Assembly (NCBI GenBank): GCA_003260075.1
Contig: QLIY01000363.1
Location: forward strand, 51,877-115,876
Direction of reading: 5' to 3'
Origin: Phallusia mammillata
Lineage: Eukaryota; Chordata; Ascidiacea; Phlebobranchia; Ascidiidae
Length of the DNA: 64,000 bases
The translations under genes and the position numbers were made by a program. Under the pieces are notes generated by a model that saw only the letters and a list, made by a program, of their open reading frames with translations, ran no database searches and had not been told where the DNA came from. How positions within the stretch are numbered: position 1 is the first letter of the stretch; every line of letters starts with the position of its first letter. Below, piece by piece: positions 48,440-60,500 of this stretch.

Positions 48440-50872
48440 ATGCCTGTTTTGAAAGTCCCCGTAGTTCATAAATTTGGTATCATTTCACAAAGGTAAAGCT
48501 ATAAGGTAGTGGTGCTATTGTGCCAATTTGCCCCGTAAAATTACTAGTTTTTTTCTATATTTAAATAAAAAGACTAATTTTTTGTATGATTGCAGCCAAA
48601 GATTAGAACTACAAGAACGTCTTATTCGCCAAGCTTATGATGAAGGCAAATCCACTGATGGTCATGTTCCCAGTCAAAAGAACCCACTGGAGGTCTCTGA
48701 GAAATTTGTACAAAAGTACAATTTGGCAGGACTCAAAGAAAAGGAAATTCTTCAAGATAAAGCTATGAAAATGCTAGAAAGAGCAAAAGTAAACAGTATT
48801 ATGAACATTTTTGTGCATGTTTTTTGTAAATGTCTAATATATAAATATATACTTTAGAGAAGATGTGGCTTGCCAACTTGTGGTGAAGGAAATCATGTTG
48901 ATCTTCCATTGGGCTGGTCTGAACTTGCTGTTCTTGCTCAGTGCAAAGGAAAACTGCAAGAAGGTGGGTTTTGTCTAAGCAAATAAAAAAATCTTCAAGA
49001 ATATACACCACTACTTTTACACCATTGAACTATATGTTTCATCACTCTGTTTGTGTGAGTTTTTAATCGCCGTTTTTTGTGTTTCGATGCTTTTGTGGCT
49101 TTGTCGCAAATATGTCTTTAAAGATGTCACATTATCTTGATGAAGTCATCTTGTATGGGATGTCAAAATGTCGATCATTTGTTGTAAAACTGCTCAAAGA
49201 GCAATACTCGTTTATACATTATGCCTGGCAGCAACAGCTTATTTATCTACCTCCAAAGTTTATAAATTGCTGAATATTTTTGAGGTCCAAAATCTGATTA
49301 ATACAACCCACTTATGGTGAAAACTTGATTCCTATTTTAGATTGTTTTACCATTTTGTGCACATCACTGGACCAAGCACCACTGGCAGAAGACAACATTC
49401 CAACTCTCTTCTTTCTGGCTGAAAGCACACTATACTGGCTAAGGACAGATGCTTTGAAACAACCACATCTAAGAGGGTCAGAGGTTAAACTTTTGAAAGT
49501 AAGTGATGTTGTCATATTGTAATAATTTAATCAGATACTATACACAATATTTAAATAAGAACTGGAATAAACATGTACTTGTCATATATAATTAAGTACT
49601 GTTTGAGATTGTAATGTTTTTTTTATTATATGGTGTAACTTATATGAATTTAACTTGCAAAATTAATAGCAAATGTACACTTTTACCCAGATGGGCCAGT
49701 TGGTGTTTGCAAGATTGTTATTCCATCATCTGTCTGGGCATCTTCGAGGTTTGGCAGAGTTCAAAACAAGGTTGCATGTGTATATTGATGGGATTGAAGA
49801 CCAACAAATGCTCTACAAATCCTACCCAGGAATATGGTTATCATTGAGATTTGTCAGTCGAGTGGGAGAAATTGTCATTGGACCATATGCTGCGGTTAAG
49901 GGAAATGCTGTAAGAATACTTGTTTTCTAGTGATAATAATAAACAACCATTTACACTTGGCATTGTTCATACATATGTCTAGAACTTGGAAAAAATGTTT
50001 TTTAGCAAGAAGCTGATCGTGTGAGTGAATCTGTTCCTGGTTTGGCCGCATGTGTCTACCGAGCTCTTTGTGTGTGGAGATGCACTTCAACAACAAAAAT
50101 TGGTTTAAAAAAGGCAATCATGGCAATGATTCTTGCTTCTCATGAACTGAAAGACCAGGATTGGTGAGTAAATCTTAAACAACCCGTATTTTGAAAGAAC
50201 AGCATTATACCAGGATTAGAAAATGCACAGTAACATATTGTTACAGGATAAATGGCTACCTATCAATTTCCCTACTGGGTGAAGCAGCTAAATTAGAACC
50301 AGCAGTTTGCAAAGCCTTGCAGGACTTAGCTCGAGGTGTTCAGGTAAGCATGTTATTAAATTATGCAAAGTTTTAGTACATGTAGAATATTTAATCTTTG
50401 GTATGTAAATGTTTCGTTGGTAAGTTTTGGTAAGTAAATGTTTCGTTAGTAACAATTTGTAGAATAAAACACTTTTTTTCAGGTATCTATCAGCACAGAC
50501 GGGATTGTACAATCTGCAGTGAATCACTTTCCTTCAACAAACACTGAAACTGTCCCCAACACGCAACAAACGACAAACTCAGCCCAACCTCACGTGGATG
50601 AGAAGTTCCAGGCTGAGATCGATGGACTGGTTTCCGACTTTGACAATTTGATAAAGTCGCCGTTAAAAACCGAACAAAATACTGACAAACAAAAACCAGC
50701 CACAAGCAAGTAAGTAAACCACGTTCTACACCTATTGCAGTAATTTGATGCTGTCTCCAATTCTGAAACCTTACTTCAGCTAAATATTTACTTCATGCTA
50801 TGAAGTGTTTGCAACTAAGTGCGTGTTTGTGCATTGATCTTTGATTTTTTTGACTTTTTGGGGATTGGGAAT

Positions 50873-50932
<60 letters not shown>

Positions 50933-53765
50933 AATCCACTGGGTTTGGACACTTTTACTCAAGGTTAAATTCTAAAAAAAAAAAACATGCCGACACAGGA
51001 TTAGAACCCGGACACTTGTGCAGGTACCACTTTGTTGACATTTTGGTATGTTTAGACTCGTATCCACTGCGACGACAAGAAACACCACTGCATCACAACT
51101 TGAAACCTCCAAATCAAAGGCCATCAATCTGAACCGACCGCAAATGGTATGTCATACTTCAATCTAACAGAAACCTGACCTATAGCATACCATGTGAACA
51201 AACTGTTTAGCAAAATTGTTTCACTAACAAGTTAGTTATGATGTTTTACTTTTTAGGTAAACCAGCCTCTTTCTGGAGCTGGGTCTTGGTGCTGGGAAAC
51301 TGTGTACCAATACACACAAGTGCTTGCCGACATTTGCCTCAACGGATCGTCGTCCTATATCCAGAAGATGGCGCTCCTGGGCAAATGGCAGGATGCTGAC
51401 GTCACGACGTTTCGTGCTGGTGCTGCCAACCCATGTGCTGAAAGCTGTGGTCTTGTTGATCTACTGGAATATAGGGGACCAGCAGCCACTGTGGATATAG
51501 CTGCGTACATGCAGGTAATACGTCGCCTGGTGACCGTATACACTTGATTTGAAATTGTTTAGTCCATTTCTCTCGCAATTTGCACGCTGCAACATATCCA
51601 AATGTATTTTTATGGTATGCTTCTCACACAACCAACCTGTTTTATGTATCTTTTGAATGTGTGTGTGTTTGCAGAAATACGAATGGACTTGGAAAGTGCG
51701 GTACGGCGCTGTATCGGGCCTCATTAAACTGATTCACAGTTTACATGGAAACAAGGAACGGGATGGAATGCGATCAGCTGCGTGGTCCCTGGTCACGGCG
51801 CTACAGGTTAGTCTTCCAGTTGGACCAAGATGTTTTATCATCAACTTCTCGTGTCTTTTTTTTAAAACAACTTCAGATTATTGTTAAGTTAGATACACAA
51901 AGGAAATGTTGCTTCGAGTGATAAATGTCATTGCTATGAATGATACTTTTTATAGGAATGCGCTGTCACCGAAGATCGTGTTTTGGAAGCAATTCGAGTC
52001 GGTCAGGTTGAAACGTTACAAAGTTGGGACAGCAAACGTCGAATGAGGTAAGCAGGAAGCACCTAATTTGTGTATGTGCAGATACGATTTCGTGTACGAT
52101 ACCCTAAAGCAGGGCTACTCGATTAGTTTTGTCAAAGGTCCAGATTGAAAAGATAAAAAATACCAAAGGTCCGGACACTTTTGTCAGAAATACAAAAGAA
52201 GCATGTCCCAGCCAATTTTGGTCATAGCTAATGGGAAGCCGTTTGTATAGTGAAATAATCGCCCATTTGTACGTAACAGCTCGACAATCTGAACTAATTT
52301 TTTTGCAAGACTTTAGGCTCCTCGCAGATCAATCTTTTTGCGACCCCAGTTGCTACATAGCTATTATTAAGCAGTTAACTCACAAATGATAGTGAATGTA
52401 ATCCGTCAAGGTCCACATCCAACGCCTCAAAGGTCCGGATCTGGACCCGATTTGAGTAGCCCTGCCCCTAAGTATTCGTGCCTTTAAGTTTAAAGCATTA
52501 TGATCATAATTGGTAAGCTGTGCTATCCCAAAAAAAGAAATGGTGTTTCGGATAAATAATCTCCAAATGAGAATATTTTTTAGAATGTTACCTATAGCCT
52601 AACTTCTTTTTGCAGTATTTGGTCACGTATTGCGCACGGCTTAAGCGAATCGTATATCGTCACTACACCACAAAGCCCCAGTAAACCTCCTCAGACGTCC
52701 CCTACACCAACCCCCGCCAGTTCACCCAAACGACACGAACCCAGGACGACTCCAAGTCCTAGGGGGAAAACTCCATCACCCAAAAAGGCGCAAGTTAACA
52801 GACCGACGATAAGGTAAACCTGCCAGAATCAAAGTACGTTAATGTGTTTCTTTGCTTTAGTAGTCTAGTGCAGGGCTTCTCAAACTTTCTTGTTCTGCGA
52901 CCCGATTTTAGAAAAGAAATTTCTACGTGACCCCTTGATGGGTGTAGCCTATACACGTGAATGGTGCTTAAACCATAAATTTACGCACGTATACCATTTA
53001 ATGTGACAATGTCATAATAGCGCATGATGTCAAAATTATATTCCGCGACCCACAGTTTGAGAAGCCCTGGTCTAGTGTACAGACAAAACTTAGTTAAATA
53101 ACCGCAATGTAAATAGGTGGCGCTATAAAAAGCCCAATAACTTTGTTTTTCAAGACTTAGAATACCCCCCCCCCACAGACAAAACTTAGTTAAATAACCG
53201 CAATGTAAATAGGTGGCGCTATCAAAAAGCCCAATAGCTTTGTTTTTCAAGACTTAGAATTATTTTATCTTTGTATGCAGAGAAGACATTGCAGTTCATA
53301 CGACCAGCGAACGCTGCATCCCCGATTTTAAGACTCGGACCAGCTTAGACTTAACGCGTGTGGTTGCGGACCAGTGGAGGAAAGACATGGTGCAGGCACA
53401 AAAAGTGAGTTAATGTCCTCATAATTTTGCTTTGAGGTAAAGTACTACTTGATAGTAACTCCAATCAAGCCATTGAGGTTTTGAACCAATCGCAATTCTT
53501 GCTTTTTGTACAAACTTATACGAAGTACTCGTTCACGCAAAATGTGTTGATCACTACATTTCAAAAACTTTATGGGTTTTACTAAATAAACCGGGCTTGT
53601 GTGTGGATGCAGGAGGAGGAAGAACAAATGCTTCAAGATTTGCAAATTAAGCAAAAACTGGAAGAGCGAGCCGAAGAGGAGAAAATTAGAAAAAGACAAA
53701 ATAAGTTAAAGGGTCGAGCTACTGCTGGTCTTCTGCCTTACCAGGTCGTTTCATCTGAAGAGTGA
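48440..53765 (+). CDS. TMEM232: TMEM232 homologue
   Basis: Fifteen exons with consistent phases: 48440-48492, 48596-48788, 48858-48963, 49341-49498, 49691-49909, 50006-50163, 50247-50343, 50483-50709, 51056-51146, 51257-51514, 51675-51806, 51956-52047, 52616-52813, 53281-53404 and 53613-53765, giving 752 residues. The N-terminus (MPVLKVPVVHKFGIISQ) and the core blocks (LAQCKGKLQE, IPTLFFLAESTLYWL, YKSYPGIWLSLRFV) match vertebrate TMEM232. A Ser/Pro/Thr-rich linker follows in exon 13 and a Glu/Lys-rich coiled coil ends the protein. TMEM232 has been linked to the sperm flagellum in mammals. Despite the name, no strong transmembrane helix is obvious here. Introns carry two transposons and a poly-C tract. 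Confidence 0.85.
50875..50930. repeat. Poly(C) tract, 56 bp, in an intron of TMEM232
   Basis: Uninterrupted C run between exons 8 and 9. A short A-rich stretch and a 'ggattagaacccgg' box reminiscent of a tRNA B-box follow about 60 bp later, so a SINE remnant is possible but not shown. Confidence 0.9.
52110..52464. mobile_element. hAT-like MITE, 355 bp
   Basis: Ends cagggctactcgat and atttgagtagccctg. The flanking 8-mers ccctaaag and cccctaag agree only imperfectly. Interior matches the 9216-10245 element in reverse orientation. Lies in the intron between exons 12 and 13 of TMEM232. Confidence 0.85.
52871..53069. mobile_element. hAT-like MITE, 199 bp
   Basis: Ends cagggcttctcaaact and agtttgagaagccctg. 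Exact target duplication gtctagtg at 52863-52870 and 53070-53077. Lies in the intron before exon 14 of TMEM232, directly next to a tandem duplication. Confidence 0.95.
53079..53261. repeat. Tandem duplication (period 96 bp) with a C10 junction
   Basis: 53079-53163 and 53175-53261 are near-identical, both starting acagacaaaacttag. They are separated by a run of ten C (53165-53174). Intronic in TMEM232. Confidence 0.9.
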
Positions 53766-54596
53766 CAGTATCGCAAGTAACATATTTTCGCTCGATTTTT
53801 CCGTGCTCGTTTGTTCTGCGTTAACTTTGCCTAGTTTTACCTGTTTTGTTTCTTTTTAATATACGAGACTCGTACATATTTTTTCAAGACATATTCTTCC
53901 AGTGTTTTGTAGGTGATTGGCCTCGAGACGAATGTTGTTGATTACTAATAATCTGGAGAAATAATTCAGTCCAAAGCTTGGGAGTAAAAATTATGTTTAC
54001 AACTTCCACTTTGAAATTTTTCTCAACCGTCTATTCATGAAACGATCTTTGCACAAATCGTAGTTCTTAAGAAAAGTATCAAACACCAACCCTAATGGTA
54101 CCCAAGCAACGATTATTAACCTGGGATGTTAGGTTCTTCGCCAAATTGGCACATTTTAGAGACTTAAAACTGGACCAAATACAGTATATTTCAAACAGCA
54201 CTTCACGGCAAAATACAAAACATTCGCAATATATGAACGCAGCACGCTAAACGCATCGACACGCAATTTTAACACTACCAACAGTTCCCGCAAGGAAGAT
54301 GGCACTGGGTGAATATTATTTTAAAGGTAGACACAACGTTTATTCGTAAAAAACTAAAGAAATGAACAGCTAAACTGAAACTTGGACACTGTACACACAT
54401 CGTTGTGAAAAAAGAAAAACGTCAAAGAGTTGCAAAGGTCTTAAGATATAAAACACATGTAAAGAATGGATTGTTCGGCTTTTAAGGATTGTTTCGAACG
54501 CTTTAGTTAGCATCAGTTTCAACTACTTTTACAATAAACATTACCATAAGGTTTTCCAAAATAAGGAAATATGTAAAATCTCTACATCAACTAATG
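53766..54596. other. Intergenic between converging TMEM232 and SFI1
   Basis: 3' flanks of both genes. Nothing else recognised. Confidence 0.5.
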
Positions 54597-57500
54597 TCAC
54601 GTGGGCTGGGAACAAAGCACACGAATTCTTAAAGCGAGTCTTTCTACTTCCGGTTTTCGGTGGGTTAAATCCGCTGTGACGTTATCTATTTCGTCTTGGA
54701 CCTGGCGAAATATGCGATTTAAGTATTCATATTTTTAAACGACATGTTTTTCTACCACCCACCTGGTTAATTTCGTCTTCAACAGAGCTTATGTCTAGGG
54801 ATGCAGACACCGCTTTCGAGGACAAGTTATCATCCAACCAACTCTCAAGCACGATCTTTTGTTGTTTTAAAACTCTGTTAACGCAATTACACGCTCGTTA
54901 AATTCCAAGAATAAATAACATTCCTAATAAAGAGTGAAACGGATCCAAGTTGTACCAAGAAAAAACACACAGAAAGATTTGGCTTACTTAAGGCGATTCT
55001 TCAACTCCTGAAACTCCTTTAATCTTCCGTGGATCTTCACCAACTCGTCCTTTACCGGATCACGTGACGGCGAAGCAATAAAAGTCTGTGATGCCGGACT
55101 CCTTTCCATGTCATCAATGTGAGGCACGTCTCGTCTGGGGTCAGGAGAAGACACAGGAACCTGACCAACTTCAACGTCTTGCGACCGATCGCACTGGGAT
55201 ACCAGATGTTCCGGCGGTCGAAGGTTGTCATGGGTTTGCATGGACGGTGATAGGTCAAGACAATGAGGTTTGGGCGGTAGCGGGGAACCTAAACTGGATG
55301 CTGGTGGCGTTACATCCTCTTGAGTGTTTACAGTGAACGCAGATGGAGGAAGTAACACCATTCCCATCTGGTCTGCACTGGTAGCTGGCTGGTAACTGTG
55401 GTTTTGGCAAGGTTGGTATATTTTGGCTTGCGACGGTCCCAGATCACAGGACACAATTGGTATCAAACCAGGCACAGTATTAGGTGAAATGGCAACTTGC
55501 TTAGGTGGAGAACTTTCAGGAGTGGTAGGAAAAGACTGAATGGGTAATTGAGTTGAGGGCTTTTCTAATTGTAAGTGATGGTCACGTTCTGGTGAATGCG
55601 GGTAATCATGAGTTGTGCATGTGCTTACTACAGGAACATAAATCCCTTCGCGTTGCAGTGAGTCATTAAGGAACTGTGGAAGTCTGGGAGCTGGACGATG
55701 TGTGCTCATGGGTATACTGCAATTAAACGCAATAAGAGTAATAACGTTTCATTTGCGTGAAAAGTTGTCTGACTTACCAATACCATGGCTCTATCCCGCC
55801 AATTTACCAAAAGTATAGACAAATATTAAGTTAAAAGTTAGTCATCAAATAAAAAATGATGTTTTTTGCCGACAGTGTTCAATTTACCTTTCTGTTTCAA
55901 ACGTGGTGCGCTCAATCACCTCAAAGGGTCGCGGAATCCAGGGATGCAGGTTGACTGATGTGTGGGAACGAAGGTTGCTGGATGGGAGATACTCTTTATG
56001 ATCAAAGCGGAAATCAGGCGTTGGTTCCGCGTTTTGCAGACGATTGCGTACTTTCTCGATCCATATTTTTCCATATTTCCACGCCAAGTGATAAGCACCA
56101 AACCGAATCTGCGTGGTTATCAAAACTTTTATCATTTCTATGTATAGGGAAGATTGGAAAAGTTTTTTTATGAACAGAATCTTAGCTTTTGTACAAACAT
56201 ATGTGCATGAAAACGTAAAAACCACGTTCTTTAAAGCCAGACGATCTTTTTAAATAAGACCATGTTTAAGAGTAATTGTTTAAAACGAAAAGCTTGCCTC
56301 AAATCATATACCAGTAGTAAATCAGACGAGTTTTTTTTCCAAAAAAACAAAATTTTAGTTTTTTTTGTCTAACCTGAGCTTGTTTAATGGCATCTTGTTT
56401 CGTTCGTATTCTCAATTTCTCACTGTGATACTGAAGCATTTGCTTACAGCCCTCTCTTAACTTAAGGTATCGTCTCCGGTCCATTGCATCAGCATACCGC
56501 GCCCTTTTTCGTTTTCGTTCCACATTGTATTCACGCCATTGGTCAAAGCACTTCGCTTGGAGTGTGAGCGCCCAATGCCATAGTGCATCACCTGATAGGA
56601 ATTTGAAAGTTTAATGGGTCAGGATCGCAGTTACCAGAAAACTCAACAGTCACACGATTGGAAGCTGTGTATTCATTACACGAATCCCAAACTTTTTACA
56701 TACCACATATTTTCACAAAATAGGCTACACTACAACCTAAAGGTATTATTGGATAAATAAACAATGTCAAACAGTTCTATTGGTGCACCAATCACAATTC
56801 GGAAACTGCAATTCGGAGTTTAGTGTGTTGCTACAAGATTATTATGCAAGTTAAGTGTGACAAACAATGTTATTACAAAACTTCTAGATTACCAGTTTTA
56901 ACTTCTTCTTCATGTTTGTCTACGAGTGCAACTTGCCACTGATTAAAGCTTTTCTTCAGAAGATTTTGCACACACAAGTAGTTAGCTTGTCTCATCATAA
57001 GAGCTTTTTTAAGTTTGATGTACCTGTTGCAATATGACAGTATTATGAATAAAACAGAAGCCAAAGTTGTTGTTTTTATTTTACACATGGTAGATCTACT
57101 ACCAAAGCAGTACTGTGTATTACTTCAAACAAGATGAGTCTACTCTTATATTGAATATTTAGAAGAACTGATGGACACACCTGAAAAGAATCCATGCCTG
57201 AAAAGAAACTGCAGAAACTTTTCTATTGTGATGTTGACTGGCACGTTCAACTAAAACTTTGTTATGTTTTGCGATTTCTGTGGCAGATTTCCAGTCTTTA
57301 AAGAATCTTTGAAGTTTACATCGGTTTAAGAATTGAACAGCATTGTCTACTCTCTCCTGGCTTTGTTGCTTTTTGTAATAATGCACAGTCGACCAATCCC
57401 TCCATCTGAAAACATAAGATTTCAAATTACACACAAATAAAGGTTTTTTTTACACACTATAAGCGGAACCTAGTCTTGACAAAGATTTTTGTTAGGTTAA

Positions 57501-60500
57501 AGTTAGTTAAACAGAAAATCATTAAAGTTTACTCAAACGGCAGCAAAAGAGTCATAAAATTAATTTACAAGTCTTACTTTTGAAAAACAAGATTTGATAA
57601 AAACTGATTTCTGTGGCAAAGTGCCTGAACTTTTTGAATTCGCTCTTTTCTCAACAATGCAACACCAGATCTCCAAGCATCAAATGCAATCCTTTTTGTG
57701 CTCACTTGATGCAATCGTAATTTTGTACTTGCCACAGCCTTAGACTGCTTCACCTATAGCAAGCAAAACAATTGGAAACAAAGCACAAAATTAACACAAA
57801 CAAGAATAACTTACCATAGCAATATATTTCATCCATGCTTCCCAGTGTTTGTTAGTTACTGTTTTGGAGTGGAATGTCACAGCCAAGGTAAACTTCACAT
57901 GTTTATCCCTTTGGTTTTCTATGTACTGTCGCCATGACAACCAGACACCAGCCAACTGGCTATTGTAGTGGTACGATGCGGCATATTGAAATTTCTTTTC
58001 TCTGCACAAGTACGTACCAGTTTACCTTATTACAATATACACAAAATAAAGAGGTTAAAAATACTTTTCTCTGCAACTTTTTGTGTATGATTTCCAGCAT
58101 CTAACTGTACTGCATAGTAATGCTTTTCTGTAGTGAACTCTTGCAATCGCATCTTTTTTGTTAGTTGACAAAATCTGACATGTGCATGAGTGCCAAATTT
58201 CAACACATGTCCGTAAAGTGGTCTCTTTGTAGTGCAGTATGGCCTGCAATACAAAAACATTTGGTCCATGCAAACAAATGCTATAACCACAAAACAACTT
58301 TACTATATTTATTATAAACGGAATAGTTCCAAAAATGTTAAAAACTGTTCAAAACCTTTTTTTACTAAAACACTTACCATCCTTTCCAACGTTCTCGTTT
58401 CTTTTGATTGATCAAATCGATTCCACCATTGATAAAAATGTTTGGACAATAAAACATCACTAAAAATGTAAATAACATGTTGCAAGTCACCTATCAAAGT
58501 AGTTTTCCAAAAGCCAGCTTTGCTTTGCAAAACTGCCAGGCGAAAAAATTAACGGTTTTTCTTTAGGGGATTTTTTTGTATAAATAATCCATTACAACCG
58601 AGCGCAAAATTTTGCAGTTAAACGCTTTTCTTTTGTCCGTGTATTATGCTGAGCACCAAAATATCTTAGAAAACTAAAGTGATTTTATTTGTTTTTATAC
58701 GTTTGGAAAACAATAAATTGACGAGGAACATTGTTTTTGAGTGATCCTGCTGTTTGAAACTCTAGTGGTCCGTAGTATGGCATGCGGTCAGTTTTGTTCA
58801 ATTTTGTGCTAAACACATTTGTGAGGACATGTTTATCTTAAATAGGTAGGGTTTGTTTCTTACTTTTTAGTTTGAATTCCGCTTATTGGCTCTAATTTTC
58901 TTTTAATAATGTTTTGTCGTTTCTCAATAAAAACAGTTTTATCACCAGGTATAATCTGGGCAGATCGTTTTGTTAAGTATGGTTGAAAAGGGGCAGGAAG
59001 TTCTTATACGGCCATGTGAAGAATACAATGCAGAATACAAAGATTGCACCAGTGTGTTCAGCAAACTTAATCGCATTTACTGCTCAACTGATCAAGTAGT
59101 TGACTGCAAGCAGTGGAAACTAGATTATGAAAATTGCCTATTGTGGACAAAACACCAAAACGCAGAAGCTGGAAAAGAATTGGTTCAACAAGAAATTCAT
59201 CGACAAAAAGTGGTTCTCGGTAACAGGACAAATGTGTGGGAGTATCGCAAAGAACCACCTGCCATGTGGCATTTTCCAAGACAAGATGCATTGAAAACAC
59301 AAAGCAATTAAAACACTATTTAATTTTTGTTTTCCCCCCCCCCCAGGACAAATGTGTGGGAGTATCGCAAAGAACCACCTGCCATGTGGCACTTTCCAAG
59401 ACAAGATGCATTGAAAACACAAAGCAATTAAAACATTATTTAATTTTTGTTTCAAACCTGTTTATTTGGCAACCAACACTGTTCCTCAGTGATTTTTTCC
59501 AATTTATATGAAAAAAGTTAATTGTGGAATAAAACATCTTGTGTTACTTTAAAGTTGTTGTGTTTTCTCTTTTTACTAGTTTAGTTGTTTCCAGTACCAT
59601 TAACAGCAGATCTTCAGTACATGCATTAACACCAGAACTGAATTATGTGTGAATTATGTACCTGTGAAACGTGGTTGAAAGTCTTTTCATTTTGTTTACT
59701 TTTCTGGCACTTTCAACATATTTTTTCCACTGTGAAAAATATTTTGGGAGAGCCTGCAAGTTTTTTATAATTTTACATTATCTTCTAATTTTAAGAGATA
59801 ACATTAAAATACCTTGACCATGAACTGGGCTTCAGCTTTGACAAACTTTTGCTTGAATACCTTTTGTTTTCTCCAATTACATATAAATCCTAAGAAGCCC
59901 ATTTTTTGCAATGCAACACTGCAAATGCAATGATGTGATAAAAAATAAAATTTAGGTATAGAGTGTAAACTGACTGCTTGCTCTTATTATTATTAGTTGT
60001 AAGGTTTTTTTGTCAAAAACTTATTTGGCACAGAAAAGCACTTCCAATATGGTTATTTGGTTAATATAATCTGAAAACATAAAGTACTTAGAAATGTTAC
60101 CGATAATGTTCCCTTGCAATCAAAGTCAGCTCTTGAAGATCTGTCTCTTCTTGCCTTTCCATTTTATTTTTCCAAGTTATCCAAGAAATTTCAACCAGCT
60201 AAAAAACAAATTCAAACCAAAAAGTATTTACAAACCATCTGTCATGATACATGGTGTTACCTTAAATTTATAAAACAGAAGAGCTTTAGACTTGTTTTCA
60301 ATCTTCCAAACTTGATGTGTCACGTTGGTTGATAATGCAGCAATTCCAAGTTTCTACAAAAAACACTCTGGCATATGACTGTATTACTAACATAACATAA
60401 AATGTATTTTAAATACCAGAAGTCTTGTTCTGTCATGAATGTTTGCCATAGCCTCTTTTCTTCTTTTCATTTTAATCAGATCAACATAATGCATCCAATA

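Noticed and set aside
50935-51030. tRNA-derived SINE in a TMEM232 intron
   Set aside because: Only one B-box-like motif is visible; no A box, ends or target duplication were found.
59344-59452. A second C22orf39 coding exon
   Set aside because: The first copy already encodes the conserved C-terminus and a stop; splicing to the second copy from the obvious donor gives a wrong frame.
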